A stretch of 64,000 nt of DNA from Candidatus Aminicenantota bacterium (GCA_017999365.1 JAGNLW010000001.1:690239-754238); one strand, 5' to 3'; counted from the stretch's first letter, positions 35,537 through 44,443 are shown. Notes: a model not told the origin generated them from the letters alone. Translations and numbers: made by a program.

Positions 35537-36514
35537 ATGCCTCTGCGGATCGGCGGCGTCCCCATCGAGTTCCCCGTCGGCCTGGGGGCGCTGGCCGGCT
35601 ACAGCGACCTCCCCTACCGACTCGTCTGCCGCTCCCTCGGCGCGCCCTACGCCGTCACCGAGGCCATGCTCGACCGCCAGATCCTGCTCGAGGGCAAGCT
35701 CCGCAAGCGCCTCATCCGCCTCGATCCCGCCGACCACCCCGTCGCCGGCCAGATCATGGGCATCGAGCCGGAGATCATGGCCGAGGCCGCCCGCTCCCTC
35801 GACGCCATGGGCTTCGACATCGTCGACCTCAACTTCGCCTGCCCCGTCCGCAAGGTCGTCTCGCACAAGCGCGGCGGCGCGCTCATGGACGATCCCGCGA
35901 GGGCCCTGGCCGCCGTGCGGGCCGTCGTCGCCGCGGTCCGCGGCCGGCCGGTGACGCTCAAGCTGCGCCGGGCCTTCCGGGACGCCGACACCGCCCACGG
36001 GGCGTTCTGGACGATCGCCCGGGGCGCCTTCGAAGCCGGCGCGGCCGCCATCGCCGTCCACGCCCGGACGGTCGAGCAGAAGTACACGGGCCGGGCCGAC
36101 TGGGCTTTCCTGGCCGCCGTCAAGCGCGAGTTCCCCGACCGGACCGTCCTGGGCTCGGGCGACGTGTCCTCGCCCGCCGAGGCCCTGCGCATGCTGGGCG
36201 AGACCGGCGTCGACGGCGTCCTGGCCGCCCGCGGCGCCATCGGCAACCCCTGGTTCTTCGCCCAGGCCCGCGACCTGGCCGCCGGACGCCCCGCCCGCGT
36301 CCCCGGTCTCGCGGAGCAGCGGGAAGTCATCTACCGCCACTACGCCTTGGCCGCCGAGGCCTACGGCGCGGCGCGCGGGCTCAAGATGCTCCGCCACTTC
36401 AGCCTCCAGTACGCCAAGATGCACCCCCGCCGGACCGACCTCCGCAACGCCCTGGTCGCCGTCCGGACCGAGGACGACTGGCGGTCCGTCATCGACCGGT
36501 TCTACGCCGCTTAG
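35537..36514 (+). CDS. tRNA-dihydrouridine synthase
   Basis: A 325-residue FMN-dependent TIM-barrel of the Dus family. AGYSDLPYRLVCRSLGA with MLDRQILL, QIMGIEPEIMAEAAR, DLNFACPVRKVVSHKRGG and AVHARTVEQKYTGRADW are all Dus motifs; the catalytic Cys is in NFACP (NxxCP). It reduces uridines in the D-loop of tRNA with NADPH. Subtype DusB versus DusA/C is not certain. It starts one base after the CBM9-like gene, so translation is coupled. Confidence 0.92.
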   Translation: MPLRIGGVPIEFPVGLGALAGYSDLPYRLVCRSLGAPYAVTEAMLDRQILLEGKLRKRLIRLDPADHPVAGQIMGIEPEIMAEAARSLDAMGFDIVDLNFACPVRKVVSHKRGGALMDDPARALAAVRAVVAAVRGRPVTLKLRRAFRDADTAHGAFWTIARGAFEAGAAAIAVHARTVEQKYTGRADWAFLAAVKREFPDRTVLGSGDVSSPAEALRMLGETGVDGVLAARGAIGNPWFFAQARDLAAGRPARVPGLAEQREVIYRHYALAAEAYGAARGLKMLRHFSLQYAKMHPRRTDLRNALVAVRTEDDWRSVIDRFYAA

Positions 36515-36520
36515 GGGATC

Positions 36521-36549
36521 GGGGACACGTACCAAGGGTACGTGTCCCC
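36521..36549. repeat. REP palindrome after dus
   Basis: Arms GGGGACACGTACC and GGTACGTGTCCCC with an AAG loop, starting 6 nt after the stop. Confidence 0.9.
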
Positions 36550-36559
36550 GGCCCGCGGC

Positions 36560-36588
36560 TTTACAGGCCCGGCCCGATGTGCTATCAC
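36560..36588 (+). promoter_or_regulatory. Promoter of the tungstate/molybdenum cofactor operon
   Basis: TTTACA (36560-36565), 17-bp spacer, TATCAC (36583-36588). Transcription from here would give a ~100-nt leader ahead of tupA. Confidence 0.5.
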
Positions 36589-36593
36589 ATCGG
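36574..36593. promoter_or_regulatory. Perfect dyad over the -10 of the tup/mo operon (possible operator)
   Basis: CCGATGTG-CTAT-CACATCGG is an uninterrupted 8-bp inverted repeat that covers the putative -10 hexamer. It does not match the E. coli ModE consensus. A metal-responsive or cofactor-responsive repressor is an inference. Confidence 0.5.
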
Positions 36594-36594
36594 A

Positions 36595-36694
36595 TGCTCC
36601 GAGCCCGAGGCGCTACAGCCCCCCGGCCAAGCCCTCCGGCCGCCAGGGAGGAGCGGGAAACGGCTCCTCCTTCCGTGATCGAAAAGGAGACACC
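36595..36694 (+). ncRNA. Structured 5' leader of tup/mo operon, candidate Moco/Tuco riboswitch
   Basis: The ~100-nt leader ahead of tupA folds into at least two stems: CGGCC (36624-36628) with GGCCG (36638-36642), and GGAGGAGC (36647-36654) with GCTCCTCC (36663-36670) closing a GGGAAACG loop. It also contains CTCCGAGC near the 5' end and CCAGGGAG before the second stem, sequences I associate with the molybdenum/tungsten cofactor RNA motif. The second stem hides a Shine-Dalgarno-like GGAGG. The true ribosome site AAGGAG lies 5 nt before the GTG. Identity with RF01055 is not established. Confidence 0.45.
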
Positions 36695-37606
36695 GTGCGC
36701 CGTCCTTCCCCTGCTCTCCTGCGGGCCGTCCGGCTCGCGGCGATCGCCCTGGCCGTGTCCGGGCTCGTGCCCGCTGCGCTCCCCCTTCCGGCGGCGCGAC
36801 CCGAGGGGCCGGTCCCGCGGACCGTTGCGGTTCCCTCCGCGCGGGCGCGCTCCCTGATGCTGGCGACGACGACGAGCGTCGACGCCACCGGCCTCCTCGA
36901 CGTCCTGGCCGACGCCTTCGCCGCCGACACGGGCATCCGGCTCAAGTGGATCGCCGTCGGCACGGGCGCCGCGCTCAAGCAGGCCCGCGACGGCAACGCC
37001 GACGCCGTCATCGTCCACGCCCGCAAGCTCGAGGACGAGTTCGTCCGCTCCGGCTACGGGGTCAACCGCCGGGTCATCGCCCGCAACTTCTTCATCGTCG
37101 TCGGCCCGCCCGACGACCCGGCGCGCGTCGCAGGCGCGGCCACCGCAGCCGAGGCCTTCGGCCGGATCAAGGCGGCCGGGCGGGCCTTCGCGAGCCGCGA
37201 CGACGACTCCGGCACTCACGCCCGCGAACGCGACATCTGGGCTTCAACCGGCGGCCCGCCCACCACCGCCTATCTCGAGACGGGCCAGGGCATGGCCGAG
37301 ACCCTGCGCATCGCCGCGGAGAAACGCGCCTACACCCTGACCGACACGGCCACGTTCCTCGCCCTCAAGGGCCTCGACGGCCTGGCCCCGCTCTTCGAGA
37401 ACGCCCCCGACCTCGAGAACGTCTACGCGGCCATCGCTGTCGACCCGGCCCGGGTCCCCGGCGCCCGCTACGCCGAGGCCATGGCCTTCATCGCCTTCCT
37501 GACCTCGCCGCGCGGCCAGACGCTCATCGGTGAGTTCCGCGGCCGGGCCGGGCGGCCCCTGTTCGAGCCGCTGGCCGCCGTCCCCGGGGTGGACCTCCTC
37601 AAATGA
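36695..37606 (+). CDS. tupA: Tungstate-binding protein TupA
   Basis: A 303-residue exported binding protein. The GTG at 36695 follows AAGGAG and opens the signal peptide (RLAAIALAVSGLVPAALPL). The domain begins LMLATTTSVDATGLLDVLAD, with TTTS being the oxyanion-binding entry of TupA/WtpA proteins, and continues ADAVIVHARKLEDEFV and FASRDDDSGTHARERDIW, which bind oxyanion. It captures tungstate (or molybdate) in the periplasm for TupBC. A longer frame upstream would cross the structured leader. TupB overlaps it by ATGA. Confidence 0.9.
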   Translation: MRRPSPALLRAVRLAAIALAVSGLVPAALPLPAARPEGPVPRTVAVPSARARSLMLATTTSVDATGLLDVLADAFAADTGIRLKWIAVGTGAALKQARDGNADAVIVHARKLEDEFVRSGYGVNRRVIARNFFIVVGPPDDPARVAGAATAAEAFGRIKAAGRAFASRDDDSGTHARERDIWASTGGPPTTAYLETGQGMAETLRIAAEKRAYTLTDTATFLALKGLDGLAPLFENAPDLENVYAAIAVDPARVPGARYAEAMAFIAFLTSPRGQTLIGEFRGRAGRPLFEPLAAVPGVDLLK

Positions 37607-38256
37607 TCCTCCGCGAGCTCATCCAGGCGGTCTGGATCTCGCTCAAGACGAGCGGGCTGGCCGCGATTGCCGCCAGCGCCCTGGCCGTGCCGGCCGCGCT
37701 CTTCCTGGCCGGCCGCGAGTTCCGCGGCAAGAAGCTCATCCTCGTCGTCAATCAGACCTGGATGGCCGCCCCGACCGTGGTCATCGGCCTGCTCTTCTAT
37801 TCCCTCCTCGGCCGCAGCGGCCCCTTCGGCGGCCTCGGCCTCCTCTACACGCAGGCGGCCATGACCATCGGACAGGTCTTCCTCATCCTGCCGCTCATCA
37901 CGGGTTTCTCGTACACGGCCCTGCGGCAGGTCGACCGGCGTGCCCGCGCGACGGCCCTGACCCTCGGCGCGGACCCGCGCCAGGCCGGCTGGATCGTCCT
38001 GCGCGAGGCCCGCTTCCCGCTCCTTGTGGCCGTCTTGGCCGGCTTCGCCCGGGCCGTCTCCGAGGTCGGCATCGCCATGATGCTCGGCGGCAACATCCGC
38101 CACGCCACGAGGAACATCACGACCTCGATCGCCCTGGAGACGGCCAAGGGAGATTTCGGCAACGGCGTCGCCCTCGGCCTCATCCTGTTGGCCGTCACGC
38201 TCGGCATCAACGCCCTGGTCCAGACGGGCCTCGGCGGCCGGGGCCGGGAGAGCTGA
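37603..38256 (+). CDS. tupB: Tungstate ABC transporter permease TupB
   Basis: A 217-residue membrane protein with about five helices. The EAA loop is ATALTLGADPRQAGWIVLREA. It ends one base before the TupC start. The whole operon shows this tight packing. Confidence 0.9.
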   Translation: MILRELIQAVWISLKTSGLAAIAASALAVPAALFLAGREFRGKKLILVVNQTWMAAPTVVIGLLFYSLLGRSGPFGGLGLLYTQAAMTIGQVFLILPLITGFSYTALRQVDRRARATALTLGADPRQAGWIVLREARFPLLVAVLAGFARAVSEVGIAMMLGGNIRHATRNITTSIALETAKGDFGNGVALGLILLAVTLGINALVQTGLGGRGRES

Positions 38257-38257
38257 C

Positions 38258-38998
38258 ATGGACGCCCCTCTCTACCGGCTCGAGGACCTGGCCTTCTCCT
38301 ACCCCGGGTCCGCCTTCACGCTCGCGATCGGGTCCCTCGAGGTCCGCCCAGGCGAAGTCCTGGCCCTGGTCGGGCCGAACGGAGCCGGCAAATCGACCCT
38401 GCTCGGCCTCCTGGCCTTCCTCCTCCGGCCCGTCGGCGGCCGGCTCGAGTTCCTCGGCGGCGACCCCTGGGCGGACGGCAGCGGCGCGTTCGCGGCCCGC
38501 CGCGAAGCGGTCCTCGTCTCCCACCATCCCTATCTCTTCAAGGGCACCGTCTCCGACAACGTCGGTTTCGGCCTCCGGCTCCGCAAGGTCCCCGAACCGG
38601 AGCGATCCGCCCGCGTCGAGGAGGCCCTGGCCCTCGTCGAGCTCGACGGCTGGGGCGGCCGGCCGGTCGCCGGCCTGAGCGCCGGACAGGCCCAGCGCGT
38701 GGCCCTGGCCAGGGCCCTGGTCCTGCGGCCGCGGGTCCTGCTGCTCGACGAGCCGACGGCCAACCTCGACGCCGGCCTGGCCCTGCGGACGGAGGCCCTT
38801 CTCCGCGAAGCCGGCCACGCCTGGGGCGCGACGGTGGTCTTTTCCACCCACAATTTCCCGCAGGCCGCCCGCCTGGCCGGCACCGTCCTCTATCTCTCGG
38901 AGGGCCGCCGCTCCGAGCCGCCGCCCTGGGACCGCCCGGAATTCCCTTCGGCCGGCGCTTCTGCTAAGATGCCGACGGATCCCCGGGGTCTCCCATGA
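38258..38998 (+). CDS. tupC: Tungstate ABC transporter ATP-binding protein TupC
   Basis: A 246-residue ABC ATPase: Walker A GPNGAGKS, signature LSAGQAQRVALARAL, Walker B VLLLDEPTANLD and H-loop STHNF. Its stop overlaps the moeA ATG by ATGA. Confidence 0.9.
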   Translation: MDAPLYRLEDLAFSYPGSAFTLAIGSLEVRPGEVLALVGPNGAGKSTLLGLLAFLLRPVGGRLEFLGGDPWADGSGAFAARREAVLVSHHPYLFKGTVSDNVGFGLRLRKVPEPERSARVEEALALVELDGWGGRPVAGLSAGQAQRVALARALVLRPRVLLLDEPTANLDAGLALRTEALLREAGHAWGATVVFSTHNFPQAARLAGTVLYLSEGRRSEPPPWDRPEFPSAGASAKMPTDPRGLP

Positions 38999-40212
38999 TC
39001 GAATACGCCGAAGCCCGGTCCCTCGTCCTGGCCGCCGCCCGCGCCCTGCCGGCCGAGTCCGTGCCGCTGGCCGCGGCCCTCGGCCGGACCCTGGCCCGGG
39101 ACATCTCCGCCCGCGAGCCCGTGCCCCCGTTCACCAAGGCGACCATGGACGGCTACGCCGTGCGGGCGGCCGACACGCGCCCGTCCGGTTCGGGGCCGGA
39201 CGGCGCGGTCACGCTCGAGGTCCTCGAGGACCTGCCGGCGGGCCGGCGTTCGCGCCGGACCGTCGGGCCCGGCCAGGCCGTGCGCATCATGACCGGGGCG
39301 CCGCTGCCGGCGGGAGCCGACGCCGTGGTCATGGTCGAGGACAGCGAAAAGCGGGACGGCCGCGTCGCCCTGCGCCGCGCCGTCCGGCCCGGCGACAACA
39401 TCGGCGAAGCCGGGGAGGACCTGGCCAAGGGCGAGCGGGCTCTGGCCCGCGGGACGGTCGTCGGCCCGGCCGAGATCGCCGTGCTGGCCGCGACCGGCCG
39501 GGCCCGCGTCCCCGTCGCCCGCCGGCCGAAAGTGGCCGTCATCGCCACGGGCGACGAGATCGTCGAGCCCGGCGCGCGCAAGAAGCCCGGCCAGATCCGC
39601 AACGCCAACGGGCCGGCTCTCGCGGCCATGGCCGCCGCGGCTGGAGCCGAGGCCGCCTACCTGGGCATCGCCCGCGACCGCGCCTCCTCCCTGCGCGCCA
39701 AGCTGGCCAGGGCCCGCGGCGCCGACGTCCTCGTCCTCTCCGGCGGCGTCTCGGTCGGCGACTACGACCTGGTCAAGGACGAGCTCGAGGCCTTCGGCGT
39801 CGAGACCGTCTTCTGGCGGGTCCGCATCAAGCCCGGCAAGCCCGTCTTCTTCGGCCGCCGCGGCCGTCAGCTCGTCTTCGGCCTGCCCGGCAATCCCACC
39901 AGCGCCATGGTCACCTTCCTGCTCTTCGTCGGACCGGCGTTGGACGGCCTGCTCGGACGCGCCGCGACGGGCCCTCGCGCGGGCCGGGCCGCGCTCGCCG
40001 CGGACATCGTCCTCAAACCGGGGCGCCTCCAATTCCTGCGCGGCGTCCTCGAGGGCGACGGCCCCGCCCTGAGGGTCTCGCCCTACAACGACCAGCGCAG
40101 CGGCGTCCTGCGGTCGATGGTCCACGGCCGCGTCCTCATCGTCGTCCCGGCCGACGCCGCCCGGCTCGAAGCCGGCCGGGAGGTCGACATCCTGTACATG
40201 GACGGACGGTGA
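38995..40212 (+). CDS. moeA: Molybdopterin molybdenumtransferase MoeA
   Basis: A 405-residue MoeA. VPPFTKATMDGYAVRAAD and RIMTGAPLPAGADAVVMVED are N-terminal signatures. SGGVSVGDYDLVKD and FGLPGNPTSAMVTF are in the cofactor-binding domain. It inserts Mo or W into adenylylated molybdopterin. The end overlaps moaC (GTGA). Confidence 0.95.
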   Translation: MIEYAEARSLVLAAARALPAESVPLAAALGRTLARDISAREPVPPFTKATMDGYAVRAADTRPSGSGPDGAVTLEVLEDLPAGRRSRRTVGPGQAVRIMTGAPLPAGADAVVMVEDSEKRDGRVALRRAVRPGDNIGEAGEDLAKGERALARGTVVGPAEIAVLAATGRARVPVARRPKVAVIATGDEIVEPGARKKPGQIRNANGPALAAMAAAAGAEAAYLGIARDRASSLRAKLARARGADVLVLSGGVSVGDYDLVKDELEAFGVETVFWRVRIKPGKPVFFGRRGRQLVFGLPGNPTSAMVTFLLFVGPALDGLLGRAATGPRAGRAALAADIVLKPGRLQFLRGVLEGDGPALRVSPYNDQRSGVLRSMVHGRVLIVVPADAARLEAGREVDILYMDGR

Positions 40213-40691
40213 GCGCGATGGCCAAGCTCAGTCACGTGGACGGCCGGGGCAAGGCGAAGATGGTCGACGTCGGGGCCAAGGCCGTGACCCGGCGCGAGGC
40301 GGCGGCCTCGGCTTTCGTCAAGCTGGGACCGGCCACCCTGCGGCTCGTCCGGCGGAACGCCCTGGCCAAGGGCGACGTCCTCAACACGGCCCGGCTGGCC
40401 GGCATCCAGGCGGCCAAGAGGGCCTTCGAGCTCATTCCCCTGGCCCACCCCATCCCGCTCGAGAGCGTCGCCGTCGACCTCGAGGTCCTGAAGACGGGCG
40501 TCCGCGTCCGCTGCCGCGTCGCCGCCGAAGCCAAGACGGGGGCCGAGATGGAGGCCCTGACCGGCGCGGCCGTGGCCGCCCTGACCGTCTACGACATGGT
40601 CAAGGCCGTGGAGCGCGGGGCCGTGATCGGCCGCCTGCGCCTCGAATTCAAGTCCGGCGGCAAGAGCGGGACCTTCCGGAGACGTCCGTGA
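40209..40691 (+). CDS. moaC: Cyclic pyranopterin monophosphate synthase MoaC
   Basis: A 160-residue MoaC. KLSHVDGRGKAKMVDVGAK at the start, and IPLAHPIPLESV, MEALTGAAVAALTVYDMVKA with KSGG are the active-site segments. It closes the pyranopterin ring after MoaA. The GTG at 40209 overlaps the moeA stop; an ATG at 40218 is an alternative start and gives a normal MoaC N-terminus. Confidence 0.95.
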   Translation: MSAMAKLSHVDGRGKAKMVDVGAKAVTRREAAASAFVKLGPATLRLVRRNALAKGDVLNTARLAGIQAAKRAFELIPLAHPIPLESVAVDLEVLKTGVRVRCRVAAEAKTGAEMEALTGAAVAALTVYDMVKAVERGAVIGRLRLEFKSGGKSGTFRRRP

Positions 40692-41158
40692 CCGCGTCCG
40701 CCGGAAAGGCCGGTGTCCTCGTCTCCGTCAACGTCAGCCTCAAGAAGGGCCAGGTCAAGACGCCGGTGCCGCGGGCCGCGCTCGCCGCCGGCCGGGGCCT
40801 CGAAGGCGACGCCCACCGGGACTTCGGTCACCGCCAGGTCTCCCTGCTCATGGCCGAGGACATCGACGCCCAGCGGGAGAAGTGCGGCGGCGGCACGGCC
40901 GCTGACGTGATCAAGCCCGGCGCCTACGCCGAGAACCTGACCACCCGGGGCATCGACCTCGGCGCCCTGGCGATCGGCGACGAGCTGGCCGTGGGCGGAG
41001 CGGTCCGGCTCCGGGTCACCCAGATCGGCAAGGAATGCCACGCCCATTGCGCCGTCCAGCGACTGACCGGCGAGTGCATCATGCCCGTTCGGGGCATCTT
41101 CTGCGAGGTCGTCGAGGGCGGCGAGGTCCGCCCGGGGGACGGCATTGAGAAGCGGTAA
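40688..41158 (+). CDS. MOSC-domain protein
   Basis: A 156-residue MOSC domain with GTG start overlapping moaC. GLEGDAHRDFGHRQVSLL and GAYAENLTTRGIDL are MOSC motifs; GKECHAHCAVQ carries the conserved Cys. MOSC domains bind molybdenum cofactor and sulfurate or shuttle it. Its 3' end overlaps moaA by 14 nt. Confidence 0.88.
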   Translation: MTASAGKAGVLVSVNVSLKKGQVKTPVPRAALAAGRGLEGDAHRDFGHRQVSLLMAEDIDAQREKCGGGTAADVIKPGAYAENLTTRGIDLGALAIGDELAVGGAVRLRVTQIGKECHAHCAVQRLTGECIMPVRGIFCEVVEGGEVRPGDGIEKR

Positions 41159-42119
41159 GGTCCTGCGCCTCTCGGTCACGGACCGCTGCGATCTGCGCTG
41201 CGTCTACTGCATGCCGGAGTCGGGCGTCGCGCTCGTGCCCATGGCCGACATGCTGACCTACGAGGAGATCGCCGCCGTGGCCAAGGCGGCCATGGCGGCC
41301 GGCGTCCGCCGGTTCCGCCTGACGGGCGGCGAGCCCCTGGCCCGCCGCGGCTTGGCGTCCCTGGTCCGGCTCCTGGCCGCGCTGGGCCCGGACGACCTGG
41401 CCCTGACGACCAACGGCCTGCGCCTGGCCGAGGCCGCGGCGGAGCTGAAGGCCGCCGGCCTCGGGCGTGTGACGGTCAGCCTGGACACTCTGAGGCCGGA
41501 CCGCTTCGAGCGCATCACCCGCCGGCCGGGCCTCGACCGCGTGCTGAATGGCATCGCGGCGGCCCGGGCGGCCGGGCTCGAGCCCCTCAAGGTCAACACC
41601 GTCGTCATCCGCGGCGTCAACGACGACGAGATCCCCGACTTCGCGCGCTTCGCGGCGGGCGAAGGGCTCGAGCTGCGCTTCATCGAGCTCATGCCCACGA
41701 GCGGCCTGGGCCCCGACTGCAAGGAGCTCGGCGCCTGGCGGCCGGCCCTGTTCGTCAAGGGCGAGGAGGTCCGGGCCCGGATCGAGCAGGCTCTCGGGCC
41801 GCTCGAGCGTCTGCCGGCCGACGGCGGCGTCGCCTCCGTCTACCGGCTCGGGGACGGGCGAACGAGGTTGGGTTTCATCGACCCGGTCTCGGAACCGTTC
41901 TGCGGCGGCTGCGAGCGTCTGCGGCTCGGGCCGGACGGGCTGCTGCGGGTCTGTCTCTTCGACCGGCCGGGGACGGACCTGCGCCGCGTCCTCCGCGGGG
42001 GATCGGGCGGCCCGGCCGGCGTCGAGGCCGTCCTGCGGGCCGCCTTCGAGGCCAAGCGGACCTGGGAACGCGGCCCGCTCGAGGGCCTGGCCGGCGACAT
42101 GTTCCGGATCGGAGGATGA
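41145..42119 (+). CDS. moaA: GTP 3',8-cyclase MoaA
   Basis: A 324-residue radical SAM enzyme starting molybdenum cofactor synthesis from GTP. The SAM [4Fe-4S] motif is C15-x3-C19-x2-C22 (CDLRCVYC). RLTGGEPL is the GGEP SAM site. The C-terminal cluster is C253-x2-C256-x13-C270. The TTG at 41145 is the only start that keeps the N-terminus before the cluster. It overlaps the MOSC gene, with GGGGGA 5-10 nt upstream. The usual C-terminal GG in MoaA is present (RIGG). Confidence 0.95.
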   Translation: MRSGKVLRLSVTDRCDLRCVYCMPESGVALVPMADMLTYEEIAAVAKAAMAAGVRRFRLTGGEPLARRGLASLVRLLAALGPDDLALTTNGLRLAEAAAELKAAGLGRVTVSLDTLRPDRFERITRRPGLDRVLNGIAAARAAGLEPLKVNTVVIRGVNDDEIPDFARFAAGEGLELRFIELMPTSGLGPDCKELGAWRPALFVKGEEVRARIEQALGPLERLPADGGVASVYRLGDGRTRLGFIDPVSEPFCGGCERLRLGPDGLLRVCLFDRPGTDLRRVLRGGSGGPAGVEAVLRAAFEAKRTWERGPLEGLAGDMFRIGG

Positions 42120-42622
42120 CCATGAAGGTCGGCATCCTGACGGTGAGCGACAAGGGCGCCCGGGGCGAGCGCGAGGACCGCAGCGGCCCGGCCATCCGGG
42201 AGATGATCGAGGCCGCCGGCGGCGAGGTCGTCCGGACGGCCGTCGTCCCCGACGAGCCGGACGACATCAAGGCCGCGCTCGTGGCCTGGTCGGACGAGGG
42301 CCTGGAGCTCGTCCTGACGACCGGCGGGACCGGCTTCAGCCCGCGCGACCGGACTCCGGAGGCGACCAAGGCCGTCATCGAGCGCGAAACGCCGGGCCTT
42401 CCCGAGGCCATGCGCCGGGACGGGGCCGGGCGGACGCCGGCGGCCATCCTCAGCCGGGCCGCGGCGGGCATCCGCAAGGCCACCCTCATCGTCAACCTGC
42501 CGGGGAGCGAGAGGGCGGTCCGGGAGAGCCTGGCCGTCATCCTGCCCGTCCTCGCCCACGGCCTCGACATCCTGCGGGGCCGGGCCTCCGAATGCGGCGG
42601 CGGGCACGGGCACGGCCGCTAG
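42116..42622 (+). CDS. mogA: Molybdopterin adenylyltransferase MogA/MoaB-type
   Basis: A 168-residue protein. KVGILTVSDKGARGEREDRSGP at the start and VLTTGGTGFSPRDRTPEATK are the molybdopterin-binding signatures. It adenylylates molybdopterin before metal insertion by MoeA. It overlaps moaA by ATGA and closes the operon. The tail CGGGHGHGR is Gly/His-rich, perhaps metal-binding, and not part of the core fold. moaD and moaE are not in the window. Confidence 0.9.
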   Translation: MTMKVGILTVSDKGARGEREDRSGPAIREMIEAAGGEVVRTAVVPDEPDDIKAALVAWSDEGLELVLTTGGTGFSPRDRTPEATKAVIERETPGLPEAMRRDGAGRTPAAILSRAAAGIRKATLIVNLPGSERAVRESLAVILPVLAHGLDILRGRASECGGGHGHGR

Positions 42623-42661
42623 ACCGCGGCCCTGGCCGGCTCCGGGAGGGATTGTCCGGCG

Positions 42662-42670
42662 TGTTATAAT
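42662..42670 (+). promoter_or_regulatory. Extended -10 of VWFA gene at 42725
   Basis: TGT followed by TATAAT (42665-42670), 54 nt upstream of the ATG. Confidence 0.5.
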
Positions 42671-42724
42671 GGACCCGCGCCCCGCCGGGGAGCCGCAGAC
42701 AGCAGATCGAGAAAGGCCCTATCC

Positions 42725-44008
42725 ATGAGCCGCACATCCTTCCGCTTTCCCGTCGCCGTCACCTTCGCCCTGGCCGCCCTGGCGGCCGCCGCGGCCCTCG
42801 CCGCCGCGCAGGACGTCGCGCCGGTCCCCCAGCACCTGACGGGGACGGTCAGCATCGAGGTCCCCGTCCGCGTCTTCAAGGGCGGCGCCTTCGTCGACGG
42901 CCTCCCGCTCGGCGACTTCGAGGTCTACGAGAACGGCAAGCTCCAGACCGTCGACGCCGTCTATCTCGTCAAGAAGGCCTTCGTCGAGCGGAGCGAGGAG
43001 ACCAAGGCCTACCGGCCCGACACGGGGCGCCATTTCTACCTGTTCTTCGAGATGACGGAGTACGATCCCCGCGTCCGCGAGGCCCTGTCCTTCTTCGTCC
43101 GGGAGGTCCTGGCCGAGGGCGACGAGCTCGTCGTCGTCACCCCGCTCAAGACCTACCGCATGAAGTCCGACGTCCTGCGCGCCGCCGGCCGGGACGAGGT
43201 CTTCGAGAAGCTCATCGGCATCCTGCGGCGCGACATCCTCATCGGCAACACGGAGTACCGCGAGATCCTCGACGAGATGACCGGCCTGGCCGCCACCATC
43301 GCCAGCGCCGTCAACGTCAACACCTCCGGCACCACGACCCAGGCCATGGGCGAATCCTTCGGCTTCTCCGACTCCGTCTTCGAGCTGAAGACCTCCATGG
43401 AGGAGCAGCTCCAGCTCTACGCCGTCACCCTGAGCCGCCTGGAGAACGTCCGCGACCTCGACCAGACCCGGGTCGACCGCCTGGCCGACTATCTCCGCGA
43501 ACAGACGGGACAGAAGGAGGTCTTCCTCTTCTACCAGCGCGAGTTCATCCCCAAGATCGATCCCAGCGCCCTGACCGTCCTCATGAGCGCCTACAACCAG
43601 CGCCCCGACGTCATCCAGACGGTCAACACCGTGTTCGAGTTCTTCCGCCGCGAGGAGCCGGTCGACATCGAGCCGGTCAAGCGGGCCTACGCGGACGCGG
43701 GCGCCTCCGTCCACTTCCTCTACCTGACGCGGCCGGCGCCCCGGGTGCGCGGCGTGGTCATGGAAGAGCAGTCGGAGGACATCTTCGCCCCCTTCCGGGA
43801 GATGAGCCGGGCCACCGGGGGGTTCATGGCCTCGACGGCCAACGTCGAGGCGGCCATGAAGACGGCCGTGGCCGCCGCCGAGAACTACTACCTCCTCTAC
43901 TACACCCCCAAGGACTACGCGGCCGACGGCCGCTTCCGGCAGATCACGGTCAAGGTCAAGGGCGGGGATTACCGCATCAGCCACCGGCAGGGCTACATCG
44001 CCGACTGA
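42725..44008 (+). CDS. VWFA-related domain protein (paralog 2)
   Basis: A 427-residue secreted protein with signal peptide (FALAALAAAAALAAAQ). VSIEVPVRVFKGGAFVDGLP plus DFEVYENG opens the domain; YYLLYYTPKDYAADGRFRQI and HRQGYIAD close it, almost matching the gene at 7163. The interior (DTRVDRLADYLREQTG-like helix, FLFYQREFIPKID) is specific to this pair. Function unknown. Confidence 0.8.
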   Translation: MSRTSFRFPVAVTFALAALAAAAALAAAQDVAPVPQHLTGTVSIEVPVRVFKGGAFVDGLPLGDFEVYENGKLQTVDAVYLVKKAFVERSEETKAYRPDTGRHFYLFFEMTEYDPRVREALSFFVREVLAEGDELVVVTPLKTYRMKSDVLRAAGRDEVFEKLIGILRRDILIGNTEYREILDEMTGLAATIASAVNVNTSGTTTQAMGESFGFSDSVFELKTSMEEQLQLYAVTLSRLENVRDLDQTRVDRLADYLREQTGQKEVFLFYQREFIPKIDPSALTVLMSAYNQRPDVIQTVNTVFEFFRREEPVDIEPVKRAYADAGASVHFLYLTRPAPRVRGVVMEEQSEDIFAPFREMSRATGGFMASTANVEAAMKTAVAAAENYYLLYYTPKDYAADGRFRQITVKVKGGDYRISHRQGYIAD

Positions 44009-44020
44009 GGCGGGACGGGC

Positions 44021-44443
44021 TCACTCGTCGAGCGGGCCGGGCCGGAAGGCGCGGCCCTTCTTCTTCTCGCCGACGCGGCGCTTGTCGGCCAGCATCTTGT
44101 CCTTGGCCCGCTTGGACCGCTTCCTCTTCTGACGGCGGATCTTGGCGATGCGCTTCTCCTCCTCGCTCTCGCGCCCGCGGACGGCGGCCTCGATCTTGTC
44201 GGCCAGGATGCGGCGGGCGAAGAAGCGGTTGAGGGCCTGGGAGCGCTCCTGCTGGCACTTGACCTCGGTCCCGGTCGGCAGGTGCTTGAGGTAGACGCAG
44301 GTCGCGACCTTGTTGACGTTCTGGCCGCCGTGGCCGCCCGAGCGGATGAACTTCTCGACGAGGTCCTCTTCGCGGATGCCGAGGGCCTCCATCCGGTCCG
44401 CCAGGGCCTGCTCCTTCTCGGGTCCGACACCGAACGTCGCCAT
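44021..44443 (-). CDS. Release factor-like protein (GGQ domain, ArfB-type)
   Basis: A 140-residue protein with GGQ at 39-41 (FIRSGGHGGQNVNKVATCVY) and the QQERSQALNR strand of class-I release factors. No codon-recognition domain is present; instead a Lys/Arg-rich tail (IRRQKRKRSKRAKDKMLADK) follows, as in ArfB/YaeJ ribosome-rescue hydrolases. It hydrolyses peptidyl-tRNA on stalled ribosomes by inference. The ATG is only 6 nt after a -10 element, so translation may be leaderless. Confidence 0.82.
   Translation of the reverse strand: MATFGVGPEKEQALADRMEALGIREEDLVEKFIRSGGHGGQNVNKVATCVYLKHLPTGTEVKCQQERSQALNRFFARRILADKIEAAVRGRESEEEKRIAKIRRQKRKRSKRAKDKMLADKRRVGEKKKGRAFRPGPLDE

Noticed and set aside
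36542..36694. Longer tupA reading frame starting at 36542
   Set aside because: It would begin inside a REP and translate the promoter and leader; GTG 36695 has AAGGAG and starts the signal peptide.
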